Source: Temnopleurus reevesii
Lineage: Eukaryota; Echinodermata; Echinoidea; Temnopleuroida; Temnopleuridae
Assembly (NCBI GenBank): GCA_036244855.1
Contig: BQKZ01000600.1
Coordinates: 72,672-119,758 of the forward strand
Length of the DNA: 47,087 nt
Direction: 5' to 3'
The position numbers and the translations under genes were made by a program. Positions 27,651 through 39,808 of this stretch are shown here, one piece after another (the stretch's first letter is position 1; each line of letters begins with the position of its first letter). The notes under the pieces were generated by a model. The model ran no database searches and was not told the origin of the DNA. It saw only the letters and a program-made list of their open reading frames with translations.

Positions 27651-27945
27651 GTAATAATAATGAATGGCTTTTATATAGCGCTTATCAATTCATGAGAATT
27701 CCCTAAGCGCTCTGCAATTGCAGCATTATTACCCTGGCTTTAGCCTAGCAGCGACCATTCAGCGCACTTTGTGTTTCAAGGAATGAATATTCCTACCAGG
27801 TACCCATTCACCTCACCTGGGTTAAGTGCAGCACAATGTGGATGAATTTCTTGCTGAAGGAAATTAATGCAATGGGTGGGACTCAAACCTACGACCCTCT
27901 AGTTGAAGGGTGAGAGTCATGACCACATCACCACAGCGCCTCCAC
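27651..27945 (-). mobile_element. tRNA-derived SINE, copy 1
   Basis: Read on the minus strand, the head holds an A-box-like AGGCGCTGTGG (27931-27941) and a B-box GGTTTGAGTCC (27879-27889). A conserved body (acccattcacctcacctggg on the plus strand) and a short (TTA)n tail at 27651 follow. The same layout occurs at 36078 and 37362. Confidence 0.8.
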
Positions 27946-27989
27946 ATATATCATATTGTAATAGTATATCATATTGGAGTAATCGTTCC

Positions 27990-28258
27990 TATTCAATTCT
28001 TCTACTGTATAGACAAAATTGCTTGGAGAATTTTTGGAAGATAGAAAATGGGACACTAGGTGGTTCGAAATAATTGTGCAAGTTAATTTAGAAGATTGCG
28101 ATGTCATACTGGCATGATGTTAAATATAAAAAGAATCTTGTAACGTCTACTTTTATTATGATGATTTTCATCAAAACCTGTTTGTGATGGTTTTAGGGGA
28201 AGAAAATTTACTTCTGTTGAACCAAGCCTCATTGAGTGCTGTTGGCTGCTATGTGTTG
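27990..28258. other. Intergenic, nothing recognised
   Basis: AT-rich unique-looking sequence. Confidence 0.3.
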
Positions 28259-28905
28259 CTCTTTGGGATAGCATTCTTGTTTAACTTTTGTTGTCAAGCG
28301 AGTCTGTCTGTTTAAACTAAATGAAAATGAATTATAGATAATGTATGTCTATTTGAAGTAAAAATTATTGATTTATCAGAGACAGGCATGCAGTCTGAAG
28401 CATAAGAAATACTCAAAGAATACTTCAAGAATATTCCAAGAATTTTGAGCAGTGGTGCTATTACCATTCATAACGAGAGCTCAATCTATGCATGCATTTT
28501 TCCCAGGCTTACAGAGATATGTCATCAAAGTATATTGTGAGAGATCTACTAATTATAGTTATGTTACAAAAAGAAAACTATTTTTGCTTTTGAAATTTTT
28601 CTGATACTGCAATTAAGAGACTTAAATTATATCACATTTGAAAGCAGGTAACATGAGTTGTACATAATTTCACCATCATAGAAAATGATTTATTTTGTAG
28701 CTTAACACATTGGTTGTTGAAAAAAAAGAGTGGAGTATATATCTTTAATACCAAGGTGTTGGGTGTTTCCATCGTTGGTTATTATAATTTCAAACTTTAT
28801 AAATAAACTTGTAACCTTTAACACTATTTTGGTCTTAATGTATTTTTTTTTAAATTTTGTTGGTGTACATTGTTGCAAGTAGTGCAAAGGATATATTTTT
28901 AAGGA
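28259..28905. repeat. Duplicated block, copy A
   Basis: ctttgggatagcattcttgt through the word ggatatatttttaa is repeated almost unchanged at 34939-35585, directly after the N at 34938. This fits two haplotypes placed in series. Confidence 0.85.
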
Positions 28906-29696
28906 GACTAAGTGTCATTAACTAGCAAAATGGATAATGTTTAAGCTGAAATTTTCGGAAGGGTTTTAATTTGGCGACCATGAATTTGCCAATATTTTCT
29001 GTCATTAGAAAGCCCATACACTTTTATGCAGTACTCTTTCGAATCATGAAAATTGAAATTGTGGGGAAAGTCTTAGAATTCAGTGAATTTGCTCGAATTT
29101 ATTTATTTGCTCGCATTTATGCTAAAATATCGGCTTTTACAGTATTATGCAGAAAGATGCATAAAATTGACAAATTCATCTTTATTCATTCATTTTTTAT
29201 TTTTTACTTCTGAGACTTACACAGATGAATAACTTGGTACATGTACATGTATCAGATGGACAGGGAAAAGTGGGAAGGCAAGATGAGATAAAAAGGAAAA
29301 GCAGAGACTGAGAGAAATAAAATTTAAAAAATAAAGGGGAAACGGGAACATTTTTCTTTTTTAAGCTCGTCGGTTCACTGATGGAATATAATATACAATT
29401 TTTGGAATATCAACATCCCTCCTTCCAAGAACAAATCACCGTTAATATTATTCATACGTATATTGTTGCTGATGTTGTTTGGATGTTTTCTTTGATTTTA
29501 ACCCTCCAACAAAATTCAATGTTATATTTCAAAACCAACATTAATCATTAGATTATTTACCAAAATTACACCTACCAAACTTTACAACATGGATTTGTTC
29601 AGGAGACTCAAACTGAAGAAAATTTCCAAACATTATAAGCACCAGTGTATATGGAAAATGGTCAACTAAAGGGGTGCGAGTGATAGTAAACTCAAT
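28906..29696. other. Intergenic, nothing recognised
   Basis: AT-rich sequence; open frames are short and featureless. Confidence 0.35.
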
Positions 29697-29919
29697 ATAG
29701 GCGGGTTTACTAATAGATGCAAATTTTATGCATACTTCTAACACAAAGGTTGTTCTTGACAACCCGAACGCTTGCCCGAGGCTTGCCCGACATAGCAACA
29801 AGTAATGTGTGCAAACTGGATTCCACGTATTGTAGTCTTATTGTTATCAACCGGCCTATGGAATACCGCGTAACTACGTTAAACGCACATAAATTTGAAC
29901 ACATAAGTAAACCCGCCTA
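29697..29919. mobile_element. MITE with ATAGGCGGGTTTACT TIRs, copy 2
   Basis: Perfect 15 bp inverted ends: ataggcgggtttact and agtaaacccgcctat. The body matches 2276-2493. Confidence 0.9.
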
Positions 29920-30959
29920 TTGTACCTCTTTATGTTACATTTCCTAGTTCATCTGGAAATAGGATACGGGAACAATAATCTATCATAGCGGTGTGAGGGA
30001 GGACTTTGCCCATATCCGGGGACGGCGACCCCGAATTTCCCTTGTTTACATAAAATTCGTTTTTATCGACCATTTACCATCAAACACTCCTAAAGAAAAT
30101 TAAAAAATTAAAAAGGACATTTGAATCTGATCACACATCTTTTTGGCTCAACCGCTCAATGCAGTACACCGGATCGTCATTATTGTGATTCAATTATTTT
30201 AATCCGCAACACTAAAGATAGCAACCTATCGTAGGAGGAAAACCTCCGTCTGCTTTGAAAAGGGTAGATATTTTAAGTCAGAATAACTATTTGTCTATTA
30301 ATCTTTTTTTTTTCATTCATTCATCTGTGTCGTTATTCATTCAATTAAAAATGTATTCTTTTTTTTTCAATGTTTCCCTTACATAGCTCAGGGAGTTGGG
30401 AATTACTCCCTGCATAGCTGTATGCTTTTAGATTTGTCTATTCATTATTTTTCTTTATTCAAAGCTTTGAGAAATATAATAGTAATCTGTAAATTCGTAA
30501 TCATTTTCCTGATTGAATCCTACAATTTGATATTTACAATTAATCCGACAATGATATAATGTGGGCGTGTGTTCAGGCACGTGCATACTCATGGCTGGTG
30601 GAGGGGGTCACCTCATGAAGATGTGAAAAAAAACCGTGAAAATGGGGAGGGGGGATGGGGGATAGAAAAATGGTGTCTGGCCTAGTTAAAGTGCGATCCT
30701 ACCTATATGCGCCCCTGTATCATTGTTATGTGCGAGAAAATTGTAATATTCTATCTGAATGCACATAGTTTACTAGTTAAAAGTTGAATCTCAAATATAT
30801 GAGGACACGAAGTTTGCTCAAATCTCTATCCATACTCCACAAATTAAATTGCCGATTCAAGAATGTTTTTTTTTCTTCAATAACAGAGCAGGGAAATTGG
30901 AAGCATTTTCTGAACCCCCCTCCCCCTCCCCTGGGTGAGAAACTACTCATTTATNGCAG
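29920..30959. other. Intergenic, nothing recognised
   Basis: Homopolymer runs and a C-rich stretch (30917-30932) just before the N at 30956. Confidence 0.35.
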
Positions 30960-31410
30960 CAACTTTCCACTGGGGCTTCGGACCTGGTGTGCGCCTATAG
31001 CCCCTACAGGTGCCAGGAAAACACATTTTAGAATAGTCAAAATCAAAAATTTTCTGGGGCAGCTCTTAACGGACCTGGTGTGTGCCTACTATTGTAGCCC
31101 CTACAGATGCCAGGAAAACACATTTTAGAATCGTAAAAATTAAAAAATTTCTGGGGCAGCTCCCAAAACTTCCAATTGGGGCTTCGGACCCGGTTTGTGC
31201 CTTTAACCTCTACAGATACCAGGAAAACGCATTTTAGATTCATAAAAATCAAAAATTTTCTGGGGCAGCTCCCCAAACCTCTCCCTGGGGTTTCGGACCC
31301 GATGGTCCCTGGGGTTTCGGACCTGGGGTGTGCCTCTAACCCCTACAGATACCAGGAAAACGCATTTAGAATCGTTAAAATCCAAAAATTTCTTGGTAAG
31401 CTCCCCAAAT
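30960..31410. repeat. Minisatellite, about 110 bp unit, four copies
   Basis: Each unit reads cggacctggtgtgtgcct, cccctacagatgccagg, aaaacgcattttagaat, then aaaattttctggggcagctc. The last unit contains an extra internal ggtccctggggtttcgga repeat. It abuts the N at 30956. Confidence 0.9.
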
Positions 31411-31547
31411 TCAGCATGATTATGTGCACTTTGTACTTGTATTTGTTTACTTTTTGTATTATTTATTTTAATGTTTCATTTGTTTGAATGTACATGACTG
31501 TATTGTCAAAGCCAACGAAGCAAATTTCCCATTGTGAACGAATAAAA

Positions 31548-31586
<39 letters not shown>
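31411..31586 (+). mobile_element. Probable LINE-like 3' end with (TATC)n tail
   Basis: tgtcaaagccaacgaagcaa, gaataaaac, then about ten tatc units (31549-31586). A 3' end carrying a polyadenylation-like word and a tetranucleotide tail is typical of non-LTR retroelements. Confidence 0.5.
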
Positions 31587-31587
<1 letters not shown>

Positions 31588-32916
31588 GATCAGGTCAAGA
31601 AACGCACTTGTAGACACTATAGAATTAGATAGATTTTGACAAGAATAATTATACCATCATATAATACATCATAATTTATTTCATATGGTGGGTAATGGTG
31701 ATGAAAAAATGTACCTTCAATATTGTACGATATCGACATGAAAGTGCCCTTTTTCCACGTTGCCCCCCAAAAATCAAAATTCGTTCCGCCGCGCTTGTAC
31801 TCATTTATATATCGTTTTATTAGTTTTATATGGCCTCAGAGTATGGGGGTAGCGCCCCCCCCCCCCCCACCTAGATGAGTCATAATATCTAAGGGGCATT
31901 CCAGAGCCGTCATAGGGCACTCGAGTGCAAGGCGGTTAGTGTGGTTTGGTAAAATTACACAGAAAAACGACTATAATACTTATTTTAAATCAGGTATGTC
32001 AAATCTAAACTGTGTAAGCCTCTCAGCATAAAGACACCACAGTTTTGCAGACAAAACTATTTCAAGTTTCGTTATTTCTTATCAGGGAATTAAACATATA
32101 AAAAGGTGTTCTGCTAAAGTCCCCGATCATTGAATTCATTTGTAAATTAAAACCTGCATATTTTGGGGGTTTTAATAAAGAAAGAGAAAGTGTCGCAAAA
32201 AAGATTGGGTCACTCATGATCAAAAGTTATAATTGAAAAAAAAAAACAGTACGGGTGAAGATATCTCGCGGAACAAGATCGTAAACAGAATTGCACAAAA
32301 TATCAATTTTGATTGCTTGAATGATTAATTTTGGGTAGATTTTCTTTTACGTAATTTATAAATTGTCATTGAAACGCGTGTACCTATCTGTCCCATCGTG
32401 CCCCATAATATATTGGGATATAGTGGAGCAATCAATGTATAAATTATGGTATTTGGTTTTCATCACATGAATTAGATAATATGAATTAAATATCACTAGT
32501 TTTAATTCGAATGATAAAATTAATGTACATGGGCAGGAAGGAAAACTGGAACAAGGCTTATGAAGACAAAAAAAAAACAAAAAAAAAACGATTTCTCACA
32601 TGAAATAATACTTTTTATTCATTTATGTATTCAAACATAATCATACAAGATGACAAGATCTGTTAAAAACAATTTTACATCATGGTCCTGATATCAAAAA
32701 CTACACATTGAAAAGCGAGAACAATACAAACATTTTGTAAAACAATTAAAATACATCGAGACAGTTTTAAAAATACTATTCGTGAATGAGCTAAACTATA
32801 AATAAGCGTTACAACATGTACAATATATATCATAAAGATTGAATAAATAAGTAAAGACCTGTTAATAATAATGACGCTCTATTTTCTCGTAGTTGTCATC
32901 CCGGGAGCCGACTGTT
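31587..32916. other. Intergenic, nothing recognised
   Basis: AT-rich sequence with a C run (31857-31868). Confidence 0.35.
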
Positions 32917-33110
32917 TTTGGTTGAAATTTCTTAATTTGGACGAAGAATGTGAAAGTATATGCCCCCTTTTTATTGAACCGTCTAATTCGTTAGGAATTT
33001 TTATTCCATGATTTCATATTTTCCTGGAACCCCTGTGTTTAGGCAATCTGTGAGTCACCGAGGAGTCATCTTTGTGCATTGGAGGTGGTCAGATGTGAAG
33101 ACTGAGATAG

Positions 33111-33171
<61 letters not shown>
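32917..33171. repeat. Duplicated block ending in (GA)n, copy A
   Basis: ggttgaaatttcttaatttg through gatagccagagagag matches 34555-34760. The (GA)n run 33112-33171 leads into the gap. Confidence 0.85.
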
Positions 33172-33432
33172 NNNNNNNNNNNNNNNNNNNNNNNNNNNNN
33201 NNNNNNNNNNNNNNNNNNNNNNNNNNNNNNNNNNNNNNNNNNNNNNNNNNNNNNNNNNNNNNNNNNNNNNNNNNNNNNNNNNNNNNNNNNNNNNNNNNNN
33301 NNNNNNNNNNNNNNNNNNNNNNNNNNNNNNNNNNNNNNNNNNNNNNNNNNNNNNNNNNNNNNNNNNNNNNNNNNNNNNNNNNNNNNNNNNNNNNNNNNNN
33401 NNNNNNNNNNNNNNNNNNNNNNNNNNNNNNNN
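33172..33432. other. Assembly gap (261 N)
   Basis: A run of unknown bases between a GA microsatellite and an adapter sequence. Confidence 0.99.
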
Positions 33433-33470
33433 CTGTCTCTTATACACATCTAGATGTGTATAAGAGACAG
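33433..33470. other. Nextera mate-pair junction adapter left in the assembly
   Basis: Two Tn5 mosaic ends head to head: ctgtctcttatacacatct directly followed by agatgtgtataagagacag. This 38 bp palindrome is the circularisation junction of Nextera mate-pair libraries. It is a library artefact and not part of the organism. Confidence 0.98.
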
Positions 33471-33718
33471 TTCCCCCTCCGCCCCTCTCCTTCTCGAGAC
33501 GGCCCCTAAACAGCAAAGAAGACAGTATCGATTTTGATTCATTTGATTGATTGATAGTTTTTTAACAAGTCGAGAACACTAACAGTATGGTATATTCACA
33601 CTTTTACATTATGTGTTTTACTATACGGTATCCATAAAGTATAGAACATAATTGAAATAGTGCAAAACAATAAACATAGATATATTTTCAGTGGGACGAC
33701 TCAAAGTTATTAAGGCCG

Positions 33719-34483
33719 AACTCACACCTTTGCGTTTTAGCCTGCGTCGGCCAAGCGGTTTTTTGCTTTACAATTAAAAACGCTACCTGGATACAGAAAG
33801 ACGCAGGTCATACAATGGACTGACGTTCGGTTATTTTCTATAAATAAACATACTTTATTGTTCATCTTAGAATAGTGAACACAAGCACATTTACAAACAT
33901 ATATACCTAGGTTAAACACCGCGGGAGCAGAGTATACAAGGTGTGAAATAAAAACAATAACAACAAAACTCTAACAAAATGAGTGAAAATAATTATTACA
34001 TAACATAATTGTCAAAATGATGTGACAGACACATGAGAATGTAAATCAACGGTGGAATGATAATTTTTGGAATAAATTGGAGATGCAAGAATCAAAATGG
34101 AATAACCAGTCATTATATTTAAATGGCTGCATTATACTTAATTTGGTAAGAGATATGGGAATGTATGATAATTATGTTACTTAAGTTTAACTCTTATATG
34201 AATTCATACAGGTGTATATGTCAGTATGTAACAGTTTTACATCGGATTATTTTATCCTGTCAACAACAGAAAAAAAAAACAATTATATGGAGGAGTTTAT
34301 ATCTCTATATTGTGGAACAGTGTTATATGTATATATACGCTCCTTGAGCGCAAGCCGAACGTCAGTCCATCCTCTGATCAGCGTATAGGCCTATACTGTG
34401 GGCTAGGGGAGGGTTTTAATTATTAAAAAAAAAAACCGCTGTCAGTGGGCCGACGCAAGCTAAAGTCGCAAAAGTGTGAGTCA
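33719..34483. mobile_element. DNA-transposon-like element with about 115 bp imperfect TIRs
   Basis: Left gaactcacacctttgcg, ttagcctgcgtcggcc, agcggttttttg, ggactgacgttcgg. Right, in inverse order: ccgaacgtcagtcc, aaaaccgctgtcag, gggccgacgcaagctaa, gcaaaagtgtgagt. About 765 bp with an AT-rich interior lacking a transposase frame, so non-autonomous. Confidence 0.75.
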
Positions 34484-34554
34484 GACTTTACCCATCCCAG
34501 AGGAGATATCTCGACTTGAGTCAGTGTATCTATAGGTTTAATGTTAAAATTTAA

Positions 34555-34938
34555 AGGTTGAAATTTCTTAATGTGGACGAAGAATGTTAAGTAGGCCTCC
34601 TTTTTATAGAACCATCTAATTCGTTAGGAATTTTTATTCCATGATTTCATATTTTCCTGGAACCCCTGTGTTTAGGCAATCTTTGAGTCACCGAGGAGTC
34701 ATATCTTTGTGCATTGGAGGTGGTCAGATGTGAAGACTGAGATAGCCCGAGAGAAAGAGCGAGAGAGAGAGAAATAGAAGGGAAGGGAGAGAGAGATAGA
34801 AAGGGGGAGGGGCTAACATTGTTATTATATTTGTCATTATCTGATTGTTATTCATCATTATCATCATCGTTATTGTTATTTTCTTTATCATTATTACCAT
34901 CATCATTATTCTATACTACCTATTCTTCTTCCTCTTCN
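34555..34938. repeat. Duplicated block, copy B, followed by (ATT/ATC)n
   Basis: Matches 32917-33110. It then has an impure GA tract and a trinucleotide microsatellite (34820-34937) up to the N at 34938. Confidence 0.85.
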
Positions 34939-35585
34939 TCTTTGGGATAGCATTCTTGTTTAACTTAGAGTGTTGTCAAGCGAGTCTGTCTGTTTAAACT
35001 AAATGAAAATGAATTATAGATAATGTATGTCTATTTGAAGTAAAAATTATTGATTTATCAGAGACAGGCATGCAGTCTGAAGCATAAGAAATACTCAAAG
35101 AATACTTCAAGAATATTCCAAGAATTTTGAGCAGTGGTGCTATTACCATTCATAACGAGAGCTCAATCTATGCATGCATTTCTCCCAGGCTTACAGAGAT
35201 ATGTCATCAAAGTATATTGTGAGAGATCTACTAATTATAGTTATGTTACAAAAAGAAAACTTTTTTTGCTTTTGAAACTTTTCTGATACTGCAATTAAGA
35301 GACTTAAATTATATCACATTTGAAAGCAGGTAACATGAGTTGTACATAATTTCACCATCATAGAAAATGATTTATTTTGTAGCCTAACACATTGGTTGTT
35401 TAAAAAAAGAGTGGAGTATATATCTTTAATACCAAGGTGTTGGGTGTTTCCATCGTTGGTTATTATAATTTCAAACTTTATAAATAAACTTGTAACCTTT
35501 AACAATATTTTGGTCTCACTGTATTTTGTTTTTTACAATTTTGTTGATGTACATTGTTTCAAGTAGTGTGAAGGATATATTTTTA
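34939..35585. repeat. Duplicated block, copy B
   Basis: High identity to 28259-28905, with small indels. Collinearity stops at about 35585. Confidence 0.85.
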
Positions 35586-35770
35586 GAAGACTAAGGTGGT
35601 GTTGTTCAAAATCAACTGCAAATCAACTGCAACTTTGCACATTGTAACGCGCATTTTCATTTGCGCACGGTATGCGCATTTAACAAGACACGCATAATAT
35701 AATGATTTTGATTGGCGTATTCCGAAGAACTGCAACTTGCGATCAATTGCAAACTTTAGTACATGATTTG
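35586..35770. mobile_element. TTGCAATTGATTGCAAATC-family MITE copy
   Basis: aatcaactgcaaatcaactgc, acgcgcattttcatttgcgc, gattggcgtattccg, gcgatcaattgcaaac match the order seen at 39639 and 26552. Confidence 0.55.
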
Positions 35771-35848
35771 CCATAGACTTGCGATTGATATCAATCGCTA
35801 TCCGAGATTTACAATTAATCGCAAACCTTTATGTTACGGGGCCCAGGA

Positions 35849-36563
35849 CTAGTTTTTCTTTATTATAGTCTATTCATAGTATAGTATAGTATGAATACCA
35901 GGGACCCGTTACATAAAGATTTCAAATAATCTGTAAGTCAATGGCAAATCATGCATGTACTACCAAAATGCGATCAATTGCAAACTTGCTTTACGTTACA
36001 GCCCCCTGGCCTTCGATGTTCCACTTTTGACCTTAAAAACCCTGGACGTTGGCGATTTATTGTGCAATATTTTCATAATAATAATAATAATACACAGCAG
36101 TTATATAGCGCTTAATGTGAAGTGTTTCTAAGCGCACTGTGCATTATTACCGGACTATAGCATGGCTACCATGGCTACACTGCATTCAAGGAATTTCTTC
36201 CTACCGGGTACCCATTCACCTCACCTGGGTTGAGTGCAACACAATGTGGATAAATTTCTCGCTGAAGAAAATTAACGCCGTGGTTGGGATTCGAACCTAC
36301 GACCCTCGAGTCGAAAGGCGAGAATCAGATCTAATACGCCAATCCAATGCTTCTGTGTAATGTTGTTCAAATCAGAATCGGCTTGTGATTGTTGTGTCCG
36401 CACAGTTCAATACACGGCGTACGAATCTATTGTCCCACGACCCACTTCATTTACGGAACTAGTTAACATCGTGTTCACGTTAAAAACATTACCATATAAA
36501 AGTGGTCTTGCCAAGTGGACTTGCTGCGCAAGAGAGAGAGAGGGTGGGGGGGGGGGGGGGGGG
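35849..36563. repeat. Duplicated block, copy A (contains SINE copy 2)
   Basis: ggactagtttttctttatta onward is collinear with 37119-37860 (the same SINE and the same downstream ttgtgattgttgtgtccgca segment), at visibly lower identity than the other duplicated blocks. It ends in GA and G runs and the N at 36564. Confidence 0.7.
36078..36350 (-). mobile_element. tRNA-derived SINE, copy 2
   Basis: On the minus strand the B box GGTTCGAATCC (36287-36297) is perfect. The body word tcacctcacctgggttgagt is shared with the other copies. The (ATT)n tail is at 36078-36091. Confidence 0.85.
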
Positions 36564-36564
36564 N

Positions 36565-37118
36565 AACTCTATAAATACATAAACGTGTTTATAACAACTT
36601 TATTCAACGTTTTAATTGGGACAGTCTAAAAAGGGGGTTTAGGTTTACCTTGTATAGCCATCCATTTTCCCCACATGTCTTCCTTTTTTCACCTCCCTGT
36701 TTATTTGCATTTCACCAATTCCTGTATATTTAATTTTGTTTGTGATACATCATATTTAATATTTTTCAATGGAAGGAAATGGGGTTTTACCAGGTATCAA
36801 CTCGCAGTTTCATGTATTGCGAAATACATGTGATTCTCAAAACCATCTCGTACTGAATACTTGATTACTGTAGTGCATCGACCCAGCTTCATAAGATGGG
36901 AATCCCCACAGCGTGCAAAAATACCCGAGCGCCTGCGCTGTGCTAAATATAGTGCATTGCGTCATAATTCATGAGCGTCGGCACGCCACGATCGACCATG
37001 GTTGAACGGGGTTAGTCTCTATTTGCAGACTCTGTTTGTGTACTGTATACGACAGTGCCAATGTACTCTCGTACGCCTACATCCTTTTGATATATGTATG
37101 GATAAATTTAAGTAATTA
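36565..37118. other. Intergenic, nothing recognised
   Basis: No gene or repeat identified. Confidence 0.3.
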
Positions 37119-37360
37119 GGACTAGTTTTTCTTTACTATAGTCTATTCTTGGAGGAAGAAATAGAGTATTGATACCAGGGACCCGTTACGTAAAGATTTC
37201 AAATCATGTACGTCCAGGGAGTTGTCCATGACAAATCATGTACATGTAATGTACTAAAGTTTGCGCTCAATTGCAAACTTGCTTTATGTTACAGGACCCA
37301 GGCCTTCGATGTTCCATTTTTTACCTTAAAAAAACCCTGGACATTGGAGAATTATTGTGC

Positions 37361-37410
<50 letters not shown>

Positions 37411-37860
37411 ACAGCATTTATATAGCGCTTAATACGAAGCGTTTCAAGGCGATCTGTGCATTATTACCCGGCATATAGCATGGCTATTATTTGGCGCTCA
37501 CTACATTCGAGGAATTTCTTCCTACCAGTATCCATTCACCTCACCTGGGTTGAGTGCAGTACAATGTGGATAAATTTCTTGCTTAAGGAAATTAACGCCA
37601 TGATTGGGATTCCAACCTACGAACCTCGAGTCTAAAGGCGAGAGTCAGAACCACTACGCCAATTTAATGATTCTTTGTAATGCTATTCAAATTGGAACCG
37701 GCTTGTGATTGTTGTGTCCACACAATTCAATACACGGCGTATGGATCTATTGTCCCATGACCCACGTTATTTTACGGAAATAGTTAATATCGTATTCACA
37801 TTTCAAAAGAAACCATATAATAGTGCCCTTGCCCTCAAAAGAACGAATTTTAAGGACTTG
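37119..37860. repeat. Duplicated block, copy B (contains SINE copy 3)
   Basis: Collinear with 35849-36563. Its position well after the N (555 bp of other sequence between) and the higher divergence leave open a true duplication. Confidence 0.7.
37362..37670 (-). mobile_element. tRNA-derived SINE, copy 3
   Basis: On the minus strand the A box TGGCGTAGTGG (37651-37661) is perfect. The B box has one change (GGTTGGAATCC, 37607-37617). The (ATT)n tail covers 37362-37408. Confidence 0.85.
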
Positions 37861-37940
37861 CTGCTATGAGATATAGAGAAGGGGGGTATATAATATTCGC
37901 ATCATTAGTATTCATCATTATTGCTATGTACTTGATTGTT

Positions 37941-38236
37941 GCTATTATTATTATTATCATCATCATCATCATCATTATAATCATTATCACTTCTACTACT
38001 ACTACTCCTCCTACTTCTACTATTACTGCTACTACTACTACTACTACTACTACTACTAGCTTGCTGTTGTTGTTGTTGTTGTTGTTGTATAGTTCTTGTT
38101 CTTCTCCTTATAATTATCATTATTGCTATTATTGTCATTATTATTATTATCATTATTGTTATTATTATTATTATTATTGATATTGTTGCTATTATTATCA
38201 TTATTTTTTATTATTATTTTTATTTTTATTATCATC
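37941..38236. repeat. Compound trinucleotide microsatellite
   Basis: Successive (ATT)n, (ATC)n, (ACT)n, (GTT)n and (ATT)n tracts. Poly-Ile, poly-Thr and poly-Gln frames arise from it. Confidence 0.95.
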
Positions 38237-39638
38237 ATTATTAACCCTACTCCCATGGTGGCGGGGGCTTTATAATAGGCTCCCCTCCCTCAACATTACT
38301 CGCGAGAAGGCTGAAATTCGAAAAGCTTGCGTCGTAATTTTTGTGACTTTTTTGTTTCAAGTCTCGCACTGAGTACGCTGTTACAGCGCTAGGCGCATTC
38401 CAAAGATTCATTAAAATATCACAATGGGATTCGGGTTAAGAATATATAAAATAGTGTGGGAGTTAAGGATGGAATCGAAAGTACACGATGAGGAGAAAAC
38501 ATAATAAAATCAAATTAAATCAAATCGAAAATAGACATTCCGTTTACTAAAACAAAACTCTCACGCTTTTAACCTAAGTGATTATATACGAGAGGGAATT
38601 ACCACACAACGCCTTGAGCTTTTCATTAAAAAAAAAGATAAGTGAACGAAACAGAAACAAGAAGAAGGAAGTGTCGTTAAGAAACTTAATCAAGTATAAT
38701 GAAACGGGATGGGAGCTATAAGTGGAAGAAATATGATCAAGTGACTCAAAATGTATTTTTAAAACGTTATGTATTTTTATTGAAATTTTCTTCTTTTTTT
38801 TCTCCTCTACATAATCAATATCTCCATGGGAGAGACTTCTCAAGAAGTGTCTAGCACTTTATTTCGATACATTACTGCATCATGGTTCATATTGTGTACC
38901 TGTTTCTTTATCACAACCTGTGTGTATTTAGTAAGAAAATTCAAAGAACTATATATATTCATGAACAACTTATGAAAACACTAATGCTGAAAAAACATCA
39001 AAAGCTTGAAAAGTATGGAAGAAAATGAACAAAATCACGATCAAACAACACGTTTTATACAAATAATAAGATCAGTGTATTAATCTTATTCATCAAACTC
39101 TTATCAGGTGATAAAATAAAATAACAATTGTCGGCGATTAAAGTCATATCTTGGATCAGGAACAGATCACAAATCGGTAAAAGTCCTTATCCAATCATTG
39201 ATAATTACGATGTCGTGGTGTTCTAACTAACTAACTAAATTTGAATTTTAAGGCGTTTATCATTCATTAATTAATAAATTCATTAATATAAAATAAGCAA
39301 AACAAGAAACATAATGTCCTGACATTAAGAATACAATCATGAAAGATATAGCGATAAATAGTTAGTATAATCTCTTGTCTTATTGATAATGTCATTTTAA
39401 TTTGTTATTTTATGTACATGTATTTTAAAGAGATTTGAAATAAATTGAATTTACACCGATAAACACAAGTAATAAAATTAGTTTAAAAAAGTACTGATAT
39501 GGTATAAATTTTGCCCCTTAATCTAATAGTCTAATTGTCTGCCGGAGACTTTGGGTTTTTCTCTTTTTTTTTTAGAACTGAATATTAATTTCAAATTGAA
39601 AGTTGAATTTGACGGCCAAAACTTAATCGAACTCATGG
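38237..39638. other. Intergenic, nothing recognised
   Basis: AT-rich sequence without recognisable coding exons. Confidence 0.35.
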
Positions 39639-39808
39639 GGTGTTGCTAGAAAGTTATGATCAATCACATGTTGCAGCCTTTGTCGGCATGCGCCAATCAA
39701 ACTCACGTCTTGTCAAAAGCCCATATGCGCGAATTAAAATGCGTTTTTCAATTGCTTTGAACTGATTTGAAGTTGAACTACAAACAATCGCAACTTTCTA
39801 GCAACACC
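39639..39808. mobile_element. MITE with perfect 17 bp TIRs (GGTGTTGCTAGAAAGTT)
   Basis: ggtgttgctagaaagtt at 39639-39655 and aactttctagcaacacc at 39792-39808 are exact inverse copies. The 170 bp body is the most complete member of the family also seen near 420-500, 1545-1625, 13441, 26552 and 35586. Confidence 0.9.

Noticed and set aside
33008..33516. Open frames on both strands across the gap
   Set aside because: They consist of (GA)n, 261 N and the adapter palindrome.
35849..37860. Certain haplotype duplication at the N at 36564
   Set aside because: The copies are more diverged and do not abut the N on both sides, so a true segmental or repeat-driven duplication cannot be excluded.
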